40,749 bases of DNA from Caldifarciminota bacterium (GTDB lineage Bacteria > Hydrothermota > Hydrothermia > B15-G9 > WFZT01). Below are positions 1 through 8,054 of the stretch, in pieces; within the stretch, counting starts at the first letter, position 1; the number at the start of each line of letters is the position of its first letter. Both the position numbers and the translations under genes were made by a program. Below the pieces are notes generated by a model. It was not told the DNA's origin and made no database searches. It saw nothing but the letters and a program-made list of their open reading frames with translations. The stretch spans positions 1 through 40,749 of the forward strand of contig WFZT01000246.1 in NCBI GenBank assembly GCA_015489415.1, in the 5' to 3' direction.

Positions 1-686
1 CGCAGGTATGAAACAAGAGCCCCGGCAGCCCTCACTGCAAACTCTGAATCCTCAAGCTCAAATGCATCCAGCCTCGAGGTATTGAAAAAGGACTTAATTT
101 CATCACGTGCTTTGAAAAGGTCAAACTCATATGGGTCTCGCGATGTCAGATTCTCAAGTGGCAGTTCCATTTCTTCCTCTACCAGTACCTCAGTTGCACC
201 AATTCTTTCAAGCTCTGTAAGCGCACGCTCAAGGTTATCTTCAAAAACGAAAAAATCGCCTGTCGTGATGTCACAGTAAGCGACTCCAGCCCTCTCTTTA
301 TCCGTGTAAAGTGCAGCAATGTAGTTGTGTGATTTATCCTCAAGAAGTGTAGGTGAGAATACGGTGCCCGGAGTTATTATCTCGACCACTTTACGTTCCA
401 TTAATCCAGAGTTGTTCTCTCCAACCTGCTCGCATATAGCTACTTTATAGCCTTTTTGAAGGAGTTTAGAAATATATCCATCGGCTGCTTTTGCCGGGAT
501 ACCTGCAAGGGGAACCCTTATACCCTTTCCCATGGGCTTGGAGGTGAGAGCAATACCAAGAATCTTTGAGGCTATCTTTGCATCTTCGTAGAAAAATTCG
601 TAGAAATCGCCCATTCTAAAGAGCAAAAGCTCGTCCTTATGCTCTGCCTTTATCTTCTTGTACTGATTTAAAATGGGTGTTGACAT
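1..686 (-). CDS. mutS: DNA mismatch repair protein MutS, N-terminal part (cut by window edge)
   Basis: MutS binds mismatched or looped DNA as a dimer and recruits MutL. The visible part is the first ~228 residues. It contains the mismatch-recognition domain I with FRMGDFYEFFYEDA, in which Phe28-x-Glu30 corresponds to the Phe-x-Glu that stacks on and contacts the mismatch. This is followed by a connector region (ICEQVGENN, ITPGTVFSPTLLEDK, AYCDITTGDFFV). The ATG at 686 is chosen because it directly precedes the conserved N-terminus and lies 5 nt after the stop of the small membrane-protein gene upstream, as expected for the last gene of a minus-strand operon. The clamp, lever and ATPase domains lie outside the window. 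The reading frame is intact to the edge. Confidence 0.95.
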   Translation of the reverse strand, partial: MSTPILNQYKKIKAEHKDELLLFRMGDFYEFFYEDAKIASKILGIALTSKPMGKGIRVPLAGIPAKAADGYISKLLQKGYKVAICEQVGENNSGLMERKVVEIITPGTVFSPTLLEDKSHNYIAALYTDKERAGVAYCDITTGDFFVFEDNLERALTELERIGATEVLVEEEMELPLENLTSRDPYEFDLFKARDEIKSFFNTSRLDAFELEDSEFAVRAAGALVSYL

Positions 687-691
687 GCGGG

Positions 692-1207
692 CTATATTCT
701 CACAACCCTTCGAATTAAGTGTCGGTAGATTAAGTATATACCCAAAATTATCCAAATGTAACCCAAAATCCTGACACCGAGAAGGACTTTAGGATTTAAA
801 TTATCTGTCAGGACAAGAACAAATGTATTTGGTGAGACCTTAAAACGCTCAACCACTTTTTTGTATCGGGGAATTCTTTTAAGGTAGGTGTAATACCCTT
901 CGTAATCATCAGCCCACCCGAGATTGCCGGATGGTATACTGTTATTAATGTCTGCTATTAAAAGGTTGTCAAATTCATCTGTTCTGTAAAATGTCAGTTT
1001 AAAAACAAACAGTATCCTGTAGGAAATCGAGTCCCTGTCACCGGGTGTGAGATTTGCAGAAACCAGCTTCCCGACATACTGTTCATTCGGGAAGAACATT
1101 CGAACCTCACTATCACCGTGACGAAAAACCCTGATTGCTCTGAGTGTGTAAATGCCTATGTAAATGAAAACGATACCGAGGAGGATGTAAAGGATTCTTT
1201 TAAACAA
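692..1207 (-). CDS. Small membrane protein of unknown function
   Basis: I do not recognise a family with confidence. The 171-residue product has a hydrophobic segment near the N-terminus (about residues 5-22, ILYILLGIVFIYIGIY) and another near the C-terminus (about 146-162, ILGYIWIILGIYLIY). The ~120-residue middle portion is polar and probably folds on one side of the membrane. The layout loosely resembles DUF3592-type proteins, but this is a guess. The gene starts 3 nt after the stop of the biotin-carrier gene and ends 5 nt before mutS, so it is co-transcribed with both. Nothing in it indicates a role in either carboxylation or repair. Confidence 0.75.
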   Translation of the reverse strand: MFKRILYILLGIVFIYIGIYTLRAIRVFRHGDSEVRMFFPNEQYVGKLVSANLTPGDRDSISYRILFVFKLTFYRTDEFDNLLIADINNSIPSGNLGWADDYEGYYTYLKRIPRYKKVVERFKVSPNTFVLVLTDNLNPKVLLGVRILGYIWIILGIYLIYRHLIRRVVRI

Positions 1208-1210
1208 TCT

Positions 1211-1726
1211 CTATTTCTCCCTGGAGAGTGCTTCTACAACCACAAGAGGCACGTCAGCGTCAATTTGCTCACCTGGTGAGGCATTGACCTCTTTCACTAC
1301 TCCGTCAAAATCTGCAGTAAACTCATTCTCCATCTTCATGGATTCCACAATAATCAATCCCTGACCCTCTTTTACCTTATCATCGGGCTTCACAAGTACC
1401 TTCACCACCTTTCCGGGCATGGGAGATGTAACAAACTGGACTCCTTCCTCTTTTTTAACAGCTCCACTGGCACTATATTCTTCAGTCTTTTCGCTTAGAA
1501 TGTAGGCCTGGCCGTCCATCCAGACGTAAAATTTCTCCCTGTCTTTTGCAATATAAACAGTCATTTTACGGCCATCTTCGAAGAATAAAACATAAACGTG
1601 CGGCTGAACCCGCCTGTAGGTGAATTTAAGCTCTGTGCCATTCACCGAAATTTTACGAAGTTCTCCCTCTGTATCAAAAGTTACGTTAAACTCCTCCTTA
1701 CCCAAAACGTAAGTGGTCTCTTTCAT
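1211..1726 (-). CDS. Biotin carboxyl carrier protein (acyl-CoA carboxylase type)
   Basis: Carries the biotin that shuttles carboxylate between the biotin carboxylase and a carboxyltransferase. The C-terminal ~75 residues form a biotinyl/lipoyl domain with VESMKMENEF; Lys131 is the predicted biotinylation site. A proline-glycine hinge (TSPMPGKVVKV) precedes it. The N-terminal ~85 residues form a beta-rich region as found in carriers of propionyl/methylcrotonyl-CoA-type carboxylases. The ORF is open further upstream, but the ATG at 1726 is the likely start: it overlaps the carboxylase stop as ATGA and has GGAGG a few bases upstream, giving translational coupling and 171 residues. A biotin ligase gene (birA) lies at 27773 in the same window. 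Confidence 0.9.
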   Translation of the reverse strand: MKETTYVLGKEEFNVTFDTEGELRKISVNGTELKFTYRRVQPHVYVLFFEDGRKMTVYIAKDREKFYVWMDGQAYILSEKTEEYSASGAVKKEEGVQFVTSPMPGKVVKVLVKPDDKVKEGQGLIIVESMKMENEFTADFDGVVKEVNASPGEQIDADVPLVVVEALSREK

Positions 1727-3222
1727 TTCACAATCCTCCAGTTGCCCACAACGAGCCATGGATCAAAGACCTTTTCCCTTCCATCTGAGGTAATCTTAAT
1801 CGAAGGAGCGGCCGTCTCCTCATTGGCCTCAATAGCAGCAAAGATCTCTGGTGGAACATCACTTTTTGGCTTCCATCCCAGCATGTGGTCAGGAATAAAT
1901 GTCGTGAATGTGTTCCCCTTGATAAATTCAGGATGCTCGAGGATATCGATAAGGTAGGGGATATTGGTTTTAATGCCCAAAATTACGTAGTTTTTGAGGG
2001 CCTCTATCATACGCCTTCTTGCCTCTTCACGATCACGCCCCCACACAATAAGCTTGGAGAGTATGGGGTCGTAATAAGGAGGCACTTCTACCCCCGAGTA
2101 TATACCAGAGTCAACCCTTATTCCCGGTCCTGCTGGCTCACTGACAAAAATGATTTTACCCGGTGAAGGCATGAAATCCTTTTCCGGGTCTTCTGCATAA
2201 ATTCGGCACTCAATTGCATGTCCATGCTGTGAAAGCTCTTCCTGTTTGAATGAAAGTGGATTGCCTTCAGCAATATTTATCTGCTCCTTCACAAGGTCTC
2301 TACATGTTACCATCTCAGTAATTGGGTGTTCCACCTGAATTCTTGTATTTACCTCAAGGAAGTAAAAATTCCCGTGCTTATCAAAAAGAAATTCTACCGT
2401 GCCGGCACTCTCGTAGCCCACGGTCTTGGCAACCCTGATGGCAGTCTCCCCCATTTCCATCCTCTTCTCCATTGTAAGGGCACCCGAGGGTGTTTCCTCA
2501 ATGATCTTCTGGTGCCTCCTCTGAATGGAGCATTCTCTTTCAAAAAGGTGCACATAGTTTCCAAACTTGTCTCCAAGTATCTGGATTTCTATGTGCCTCG
2601 GATTCTCGATGTATTTCTCGATATAAACGGATTCGTCTCCAAATGCAGATTTTGCCTCCCTCTGAGCGGCACTGATGGCAGCTTCGAGCTTATCAGGAGA
2701 ATAAACGATTCTCATGCCCTTTCCACCGCCACCGGCAGCAGCTTTTATCATTACTGGATACCCTATCTTTTCGGCCTCTTTTTTGTACTCTTCCATGGAG
2801 AGCCCGGTGGCGAGCATTCCTGGAATGAGAGGGACTCCCGCATCCACAAGTTTCTGTCGGCTTTCAACCTTATTTCCAAGTAACCTGATGGTTTCAGGCT
2901 TGGGTCCGATGAAAATCAGGCCAGCATCCAGCACAGCCTGAGCAAACTCCGGATTTTCTGCAAGAAAACCGTATCCGGGATGAATGGCATCCGCCTTGTG
3001 CTTCTTTGCGGCACTTATAATTTTTTCAATGTCCAGATAGCTTTTTAAAGGTTCTGGAGGACCAATATACTCCACCTCATCAGCGTGAATCACGTGGAGG
3101 GCATCCTTATCTGCATCAGAATATACGGCTATAGAAATAATACCCAGCTCTTTTAATGCCCTGATTATCCTAACTGCAATTTCTCCCCTGTTTGCTACGA
3201 GGACTTTCTTTATTTTTGCCAT
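1723..3222 (-). CDS. Biotin carboxylase subunit of an acyl-CoA (or pyruvate) carboxylase
   Basis: ATP-dependent carboxylation of biotin by bicarbonate. The 499 residues show the standard order: N-terminal fold (KVLVANRGEIAVRIIRALKE), ATP-grasp domain with glycine-rich loop AAAGGGGKGMRI, ERECSIQRRHQKIIEE, and the catalytic stretch FLEVNTRIQVEHPITEM (RIQVEH holds the catalytic Arg). The C-terminal domain ends with a ~45-residue extension beyond the ~450 residues of AccC, as in free-standing subunits of acyl-CoA or pyruvate carboxylases. It overlaps the enoyl-CoA hydratase gene by 13 nt, with GGAG before its ATG, and is coupled to the biotin carrier by ATGA. No carboxyltransferase is visible. 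The neighbouring hydratase makes methylcrotonyl-CoA or a similar acyl-CoA a plausible substrate, but this is inference. Confidence 0.93.
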   Translation of the reverse strand: MAKIKKVLVANRGEIAVRIIRALKELGIISIAVYSDADKDALHVIHADEVEYIGPPEPLKSYLDIEKIISAAKKHKADAIHPGYGFLAENPEFAQAVLDAGLIFIGPKPETIRLLGNKVESRQKLVDAGVPLIPGMLATGLSMEEYKKEAEKIGYPVMIKAAAGGGGKGMRIVYSPDKLEAAISAAQREAKSAFGDESVYIEKYIENPRHIEIQILGDKFGNYVHLFERECSIQRRHQKIIEETPSGALTMEKRMEMGETAIRVAKTVGYESAGTVEFLFDKHGNFYFLEVNTRIQVEHPITEMVTCRDLVKEQINIAEGNPLSFKQEELSQHGHAIECRIYAEDPEKDFMPSPGKIIFVSEPAGPGIRVDSGIYSGVEVPPYYDPILSKLIVWGRDREEARRRMIEALKNYVILGIKTNIPYLIDILEHPEFIKGNTFTTFIPDHMLGWKPKSDVPPEIFAAIEANEETAAPSIKITSDGREKVFDPWLVVGNWRIVK

Positions 3223-3986
3223 CTGGGTCTCCTTTTTTCAAAAAATGCGTTCATTCCTTCCTGCCCCTCCTTCGAAACCCTTATTCGGGCTATAACTTCT
3301 GATGTGTAGGGAATGGCATCTTTCAAAGACAGTTCCTGGATATTTCTGACGAGTTCCTTACAGACTCTCTGTGCATGAGGGGAGGATTTTTTGAGCTCTG
3401 AAATAAGCTCTTCACCCCGCTGAAAAAGCTCGTTGTCTTCAACCACCTCATTTAGAAGACCGTATTTGAGAGCTTCCTCTGCCGTTACCCTTTTACCTGT
3501 GAGACAGAGTTCCTTGAGATTTCGCTCCCCCATTCTTTTTAGCAGATAAGGAGAGATGACAGCAGGAACAAGCCCGAGGGTAACTTCCGTAAGGCCAAAT
3601 TTCGCCCGTTTGACGGAGATTGCAAAATCTGTGGCAGCGATAAGGCCAACTCCACCGCCAAAGGCATGTCCGTTGACAAGAGCAATTGTGGGTGATGGAA
3701 AGGTATAAATCTCGTAAAGGAGATATCCGAGCTCAAGTGAGTCCTGGTAATTTTCCTCAAAAGAAAAGTTCTTCATTCGTTTCATCCAGTTGAGGTCTGC
3801 ACCGGCAGAGAAAGACTTTCCTTCACCTGTGAGAACAAGTACCCGGGGTGATGCTTCCCTGCCGCGGGCAAGGGCCTCGTGGAGTTCCTTTATCATGAGG
3901 TCGTTGAAGGCGTTGTGGATTTCCGGGCGGTTTAAAGTTATCCAGAGGACATCGTCTTTTATCTGGTATTTAATGGTTTCAAACAT
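3210..3986 (-). CDS. Enoyl-CoA hydratase/isomerase family, methylglutaconyl-CoA hydratase-like
   Basis: A crotonase-fold enzyme of 258 residues that hydrates an enoyl-CoA. The motif FSAGADLNWMKRM (residues 59-71) is typical of methylglutaconyl-CoA hydratases (LiuC/AUH). The second oxyanion-hole segment is NGHAFGGGVGLIAATD (about 105-120), and FGLTEVTLGLVP (130-141) contains Glu134 at a catalytic-glutamate position. It is the first gene of the operon leading to biotin carboxylase and carrier protein. In leucine catabolism this hydratase acts directly after methylcrotonyl-CoA carboxylase, so the context fits, but substrate assignment within crotonases from sequence alone is uncertain. A promoter lies immediately upstream and leaves almost no 5' leader. 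Confidence 0.88.
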   Translation of the reverse strand: MFETIKYQIKDDVLWITLNRPEIHNAFNDLMIKELHEALARGREASPRVLVLTGEGKSFSAGADLNWMKRMKNFSFEENYQDSLELGYLLYEIYTFPSPTIALVNGHAFGGGVGLIAATDFAISVKRAKFGLTEVTLGLVPAVISPYLLKRMGERNLKELCLTGKRVTAEEALKYGLLNEVVEDNELFQRGEELISELKKSSPHAQRVCKELVRNIQELSLKDAIPYTSEVIARIRVSKEGQEGMNAFFEKRRPRWQK

Positions 3987-3994
3987 CCTGCCTT

Positions 3995-4023
3995 ATTTTA
4001 AATTCCCACCCTTTATTTTTCAA
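3995..4023 (-). promoter_or_regulatory. Promoter of the hydratase/carboxylase/mutS operon
   Basis: On the minus strand, TTGAAA (4023-4018) is separated by 17 nt from TAAAAT (4000-3995). Only 8 nt lie between the -10 box and the ATG at 3986, so transcription should start at or within about two bases of the start codon. The 17-bp direct repeat at 4024-4040 begins exactly at the upstream edge of the -35 hexamer. Confidence 0.6.
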
Positions 4024-4391
4024 CCAAGGCAGAGCATGCCTGAAAATGTTACCACGCAGAGTAAAAAACTTCCCAAAGTCAAGTGTACATGATTTTTCTA
4101 CTCGGCGAAAGGATCCGCTTGAACAACAATAACACTCCCTCCCTTCCTTTGGAAGGGAGGGTTGGGGTGGAATGGGAAAATAAGGTTCCAAACATTTTCA
4201 GAATTTTCGCTGTTTTAAATATGGGAAGACGTAAATCCCCATTCTCCCCTGGCCCCTCCTTCCTCAGAGGAAGGAGGGGGAAAATTCCGTAATTAGTCCA
4301 CGACAGGGATTGTGAGTAGATACTAAGGGGGACAACGTTGTTACCAAAGTCCAGTTTTTCTCGAAACAGGCTTTCCAAGGCAGAGCATGCC
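4024..4391. repeat. Intergenic repeat unit: 17-bp direct repeats enclosing two hairpins
   Basis: CCAAGGCAGAGCATGCC occurs at 4024-4040 and again at 4375-4391. Between the copies lie two strong palindromes: 11-bp arms with a TTT loop (4137-4161), and 13-bp arms around a single central base (4253-4279). Just inside the right copy is TTTTTCTCGAAACAGGCTT, which resembles the end sequence of the mobile elements found elsewhere in the window (TTTTTCGAACAGGCTC). No coding sequence is supported here; the small ORFs run through the hairpins. I read it as one or two degenerate mobile-element copies inserted beside the -35 box of the hydratase promoter. From 4392 to 4477 I see little except a further end-like remnant (about 4446-4466). 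Confidence 0.5.
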
Positions 4392-4477
4392 ATAAATTGT
4401 GCTTTCCGTCTTATGGTTTGAATAGAGTTATATTTTGGACGGAACATTTTTCGAAAGGTAAAGCTTACGTTTTATTA

Positions 4478-4506
4478 TTGAAGGTTTTGGGCATAAATGC
4501 TACAAT
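4478..4506 (+). promoter_or_regulatory. Promoter of the TonB receptor operon, probably leaderless
   Basis: TTGAAG (4478-4483), 17-nt spacer, TACAAT (4501-4506) preceded by TGC, i.e. an extended -10. The GTG start codon at 4513 lies 6 nt after the -10 box, exactly where transcription should begin, and no Shine-Dalgarno sequence is present. Confidence 0.65.
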
Positions 4507-4512
4507 ATAACC

Positions 4513-7116
4513 GTGCTTATTTTCAAAATTTTAGCGTATATCTTCATCACCCAGCAGCCAGGAGCAATAGAGGGGCACGTTTACGATGCAGTAAGCGGTC
4601 AGGGATTACCATATGCAAACGTCATAATCGAAGGCACAAAATTAGGTGCCGCCACCGATGTTAATGGATTCTACACCATCATTAATGTTCCTCCCGGTAA
4701 ATATCGGGTAAAAGCCTCCATTCTTGGCTACAAAGAAAAGACCGTTGAGGTAACACTGGGTCCTGGTGAAATCAAAAAGGTTGATTTTTATCTCCCCGAA
4801 GCTATTGTTCGGCTAAAAAAAGAGGTCGTGGTGGTTGGCAAAAAGCCTTTGATAGAGAAGGAGGTCTCATCAACCAAGACTATCATTGAAAGGAAAGACC
4901 TCGAGGCCATGACTGTGGAAAATGTGAGAGAAGTTCTACAGAAGCAGGCTGGCGTTAGTGGACTCGGCACAGACATTCACATTCGTGGTTCACGAAGCAA
5001 CGAGATGACAATGTATGTTGATGGAGTGCCCATAAAAGACCCACTATCGGGAAACGCTTTTGGCCTGTACCTTCCCACAAGGTTTCTGAAGAGCTACGAG
5101 GTTATTTTTGGTGGTATAAGTGCCGAGTATGGAAACGTCACAGCAGGTGTCATCCGTGCTGAAATTAGAGAGGGCACGAGCAGATTTCATTTTGGCGTAT
5201 CCCACAAAAGGGACAACTTTGGATTTTTAAACTATTTTGGTTACGATGAGTATGGTTTCTACTTTGAGGGACCAGTAAGGCTTAAAAAAATCCGAAATAT
5301 CAGATATTTTGCCTCTTTTAACTCCTCTTTTTCAAACACATATCTCCCCCACACCCATGATCTTTACAGCAGTGTGTATGGCACAGATAAACTTTCACCA
5401 AAGGAAGAAAATAACCTCGCCGGGGTCATAAAAGTTACCTGGAAACCGCGGGAGAATTTCAAGCTCTTTTACAATTTTACAAAGTCAGTGGAAATAAATC
5501 AGGGATATTTTTATTCTCTCGCTGATTATCCTTTTGCTCATGGATTCCCCACGAAATACATGTATTACCTTGACCACTATCCAGTTTTCACCCGCGATGC
5601 CAATGAGTCAGTCCTCGGTGTTCACTACGTACCCAATCTGAGAAACATCATTGACATGCGTATAGCGAGATTCTTCACCAATTTCCACCTTGACGTGCAG
5701 GGGAAAAAGTGGAACAAATACGTGGCTCTGGGTGATTTTGACCCGCCTTATGGCTATTATGACCACGGTGATGCACCCTATTGGCATGACCACTATGCCG
5801 AATCCTATGTTCTGAGACTCGATTTTACCCGCCAGCAGACACCTGTATGGCGGATGAAAACAGGATTTTTAATGAACTATTCCAATGTTCAGTGGATCGA
5901 TATTCAGTATCCCTGGCTTGCTGGACCCTCTGGTCTGGGTTTGAACTACGATATTTACAAGGCCCACACGACAAGGGGCGGGATTTATATTCAAAACAAT
6001 ATCCATTTTGCGGGTATGATAGCTGCGCTGGGGATGAGGCTCGACTTCTGGGTTCCCGGTAATTACATTGAGAAAGGCGTCAAAAAGGCCCTTTCCAGAA
6101 TTGATATTCATCCCACAGTCAAGGCTCAGTATGAAAGTTATCTCTCATCCATGAAACTTCCGTTCACGCATTATCATTTTAAGGCTCATCTAAACCCGAG
6201 GATCGGAGTTTCCTTCCCTGTCACCGAGAGAACAAAATTCCACTTTTCCTACACCCATTCATCGAAGATTCCGGATTTCAAATACGTCTATTCCAAGCTT
6301 GGAAGGAGAGCTACCTCGACTTACACCCTTGTGGGTAATCCCAATCTCAAGCCGACTGTTACGGTACAGTATGAACTCGGACTCGAGCACCTTTTGACTG
6401 AAAGGGTAAAGTTCAGTTCTGTGGCCTATTACAAAGACATTTTCAACTACCCCACTGCTGTGCGGGTACCCGGTATTCCACCAAATCCAGACTTCTGGAT
6501 GTATCTCAACTCGGATTACGCACGTGCTTTTGGACTTGAGAATGGAGTTCGTGGAGACATCACAGACCACATCTCTGCATCTGTAACTTTGACTCTTTCA
6601 CAGGCCACAGGAAAGGCCTCCACCTCTGAGGATGTCTACTGGCGTAGAGGCGAGGAAAGTCTCAAGGAGTGGCACCTTAAGTGGTCACGACCATTTAAAT
6701 TATTCGCAAATATAACTTACCGGACACATCGAACTCCGGTGACTTTGTGGAGGATAAGGATTCCGAGTAACTTCATGTTTTCTGTCTCCTGGTCTCTCCA
6801 GTCAGGTGTTAGATACACACCGGTGGATAGCCTTGGAAACAGAGGTAGTTTTAATTCTAAACTTGGTCCCATGTGGAATAGAGTTGACATAAAAATTCGT
6901 AAATATTTCAGGACGCGCGCCGGCAGATTTAAAATTGAACTCGAGGGCAAGAATATCTTTAATTCGAAACTGGTTCGTTACGTAAATCCGCTAACAGGAA
7001 GAGCTTATGAGCCAGGTGATCCCATACCACGCGGGTTCAAGGAGATTGACCTCAACACACCCGCAAGGTTTATGGCACCGAGAGAGATTAAATTGGGGGT
7101 ATCTTACGAATGGTGA
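4513..7116 (+). CDS. TonB-dependent outer-membrane receptor with carboxypeptidase-regulatory-like N-terminus
   Basis: An outer-membrane transporter or binding protein powered by TonB; the substrate is unknown. The 867-residue product has a short hydrophobic start that serves as a signal peptide, then a CarboxypepD_reg-like beta-sandwich (about residues 18-97, IEGHVYDAVSGQGLPYANVIIEG, NVPPGKYRVKASILGY). The plug domain follows (about 105-220, EVVVVGKKPLIEK, VENVREVLQKQAGV, DIHIRGSRSNEMTMYVDGVP), then an aromatic-rich beta-barrel to the C-terminus. GTG at 4513 is used because no in-frame ATG lies upstream and the promoter points to it. The PorV-like gene overlaps its end by 7 nt and a propeller lipoprotein follows, so the three probably form one export or uptake unit. 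Confidence 0.9.
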   Translation: MLIFKILAYIFITQQPGAIEGHVYDAVSGQGLPYANVIIEGTKLGAATDVNGFYTIINVPPGKYRVKASILGYKEKTVEVTLGPGEIKKVDFYLPEAIVRLKKEVVVVGKKPLIEKEVSSTKTIIERKDLEAMTVENVREVLQKQAGVSGLGTDIHIRGSRSNEMTMYVDGVPIKDPLSGNAFGLYLPTRFLKSYEVIFGGISAEYGNVTAGVIRAEIREGTSRFHFGVSHKRDNFGFLNYFGYDEYGFYFEGPVRLKKIRNIRYFASFNSSFSNTYLPHTHDLYSSVYGTDKLSPKEENNLAGVIKVTWKPRENFKLFYNFTKSVEINQGYFYSLADYPFAHGFPTKYMYYLDHYPVFTRDANESVLGVHYVPNLRNIIDMRIARFFTNFHLDVQGKKWNKYVALGDFDPPYGYYDHGDAPYWHDHYAESYVLRLDFTRQQTPVWRMKTGFLMNYSNVQWIDIQYPWLAGPSGLGLNYDIYKAHTTRGGIYIQNNIHFAGMIAALGMRLDFWVPGNYIEKGVKKALSRIDIHPTVKAQYESYLSSMKLPFTHYHFKAHLNPRIGVSFPVTERTKFHFSYTHSSKIPDFKYVYSKLGRRATSTYTLVGNPNLKPTVTVQYELGLEHLLTERVKFSSVAYYKDIFNYPTAVRVPGIPPNPDFWMYLNSDYARAFGLENGVRGDITDHISASVTLTLSQATGKASTSEDVYWRRGEESLKEWHLKWSRPFKLFANITYRTHRTPVTLWRIRIPSNFMFSVSWSLQSGVRYTPVDSLGNRGSFNSKLGPMWNRVDIKIRKYFRTRAGRFKIELEGKNIFNSKLVRYVNPLTGRAYEPGDPIPRGFKEIDLNTPARFMAPREIKLGVSYEW

Positions 7117-8054
7117 AAAAATTGTTTTTAATCCTTATACTCGCATCTGGCCTTATGGCTGATGGTATATTTGAAAGTCTTGGGGGACAAAAAGTTGGAA
7201 CGACCTCTATGGTTTTCCTGAAGATAGGAATCGGCACAAGAGCTACTGGTATGGGAGGAACCTTCGTGGGTGTGGCCGATGACCCATCCACGTTTTTCTG
7301 GAATCCAGGTGGTGTACCAAATCTTGGAAATTCCGCCTACGTTTCCTTTACGGCTTTACCCGACAACGTAAACATGACATTTATCTCGGCCTCCAGGAAT
7401 CTTGGCCTCTGGGGATACGCAGGAGTATTTTTAATTGGGCTTGATGCCGGATACATGGAGGAGACCGACGAGTACCATCCCTTTGGGACTGGCCGGTACT
7501 TTCACTTCGGTGACTATCTTCTTGGTGTGAACTACTCTAAAAAAGTCACGGATAGATTTTCTTTTGGGATGAATGTAAAAGGTTTCATGGAGGAGTTTTA
7601 TGGTCTGAAATCCTATGGATTCGCAATGGATATGGGGACTTTTTATCTGGTGGGTTACAGGGATATAAGGATTGGGGTGTCCCTTTCAAATCTCGGGCCG
7701 GATATCAAACCCGGTGGAGACGGAGAAAATTACCTGAGTTTCCCTGTCCCGATCGTGTATAGAATGGGGGTATCTGGATTGATTTTAAACAATTTGAGGG
7801 GCTCTTTTGAGCTCGACAAGCCTTCTGATAATGTTGAAACCCTGAAAATGGGAGCAGAATTTATTGTGAATAAGAACGTCTCTCTTTACAGTGGAATGAA
7901 GCTTAATGCCCGCCAACCTCAGGGAAAGTTACCAATTGCCGGACTTTCGTTTGGCTTTGATGCACATCTTAAAATGTTTAAACTGGGCTATTCTGCCTCA
8001 GATATGGGAGTTCTTGGAGTAGTTCACAGATTTTCACTGGAAGTTCAGAAATGA
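7110..8054 (+). CDS. PorV/PorQ-like outer-membrane beta-barrel protein
   Basis: The 314-residue protein has an N-terminal signal peptide (MVKKLFLILILASGLMA). It then carries the GTRATGMGGTFVGVADDPSTFFWNPGGV stretch characteristic of FadL-like PorV/UPF0164 barrels. Regularly spaced aromatic/glycine strands (FSFGMNVKGF, RIGVSLSNLGP, FKLGYSASDMGVLG) run to the end. In bacteria with type IX secretion PorV shuttles cargo to the surface, but many relatives have no known role, so function here is open. The ATG at 7110 overlaps the TonB-receptor stop, and the next gene starts within the TGA of this one, so translation is coupled across the three-gene unit. Confidence 0.85.
   Translation: MVKKLFLILILASGLMADGIFESLGGQKVGTTSMVFLKIGIGTRATGMGGTFVGVADDPSTFFWNPGGVPNLGNSAYVSFTALPDNVNMTFISASRNLGLWGYAGVFLIGLDAGYMEETDEYHPFGTGRYFHFGDYLLGVNYSKKVTDRFSFGMNVKGFMEEFYGLKSYGFAMDMGTFYLVGYRDIRIGVSLSNLGPDIKPGGDGENYLSFPVPIVYRMGVSGLILNNLRGSFELDKPSDNVETLKMGAEFIVNKNVSLYSGMKLNARQPQGKLPIAGLSFGFDAHLKMFKLGYSASDMGVLGVVHRFSLEVQK

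Noticed and set aside
4083-4447. ORFs on both strands in the region before the TonB receptor
   Set aside because: They are open because of the low-complexity hairpin arms (runs coding for Pro, Leu, Gly, Arg) and match no family.
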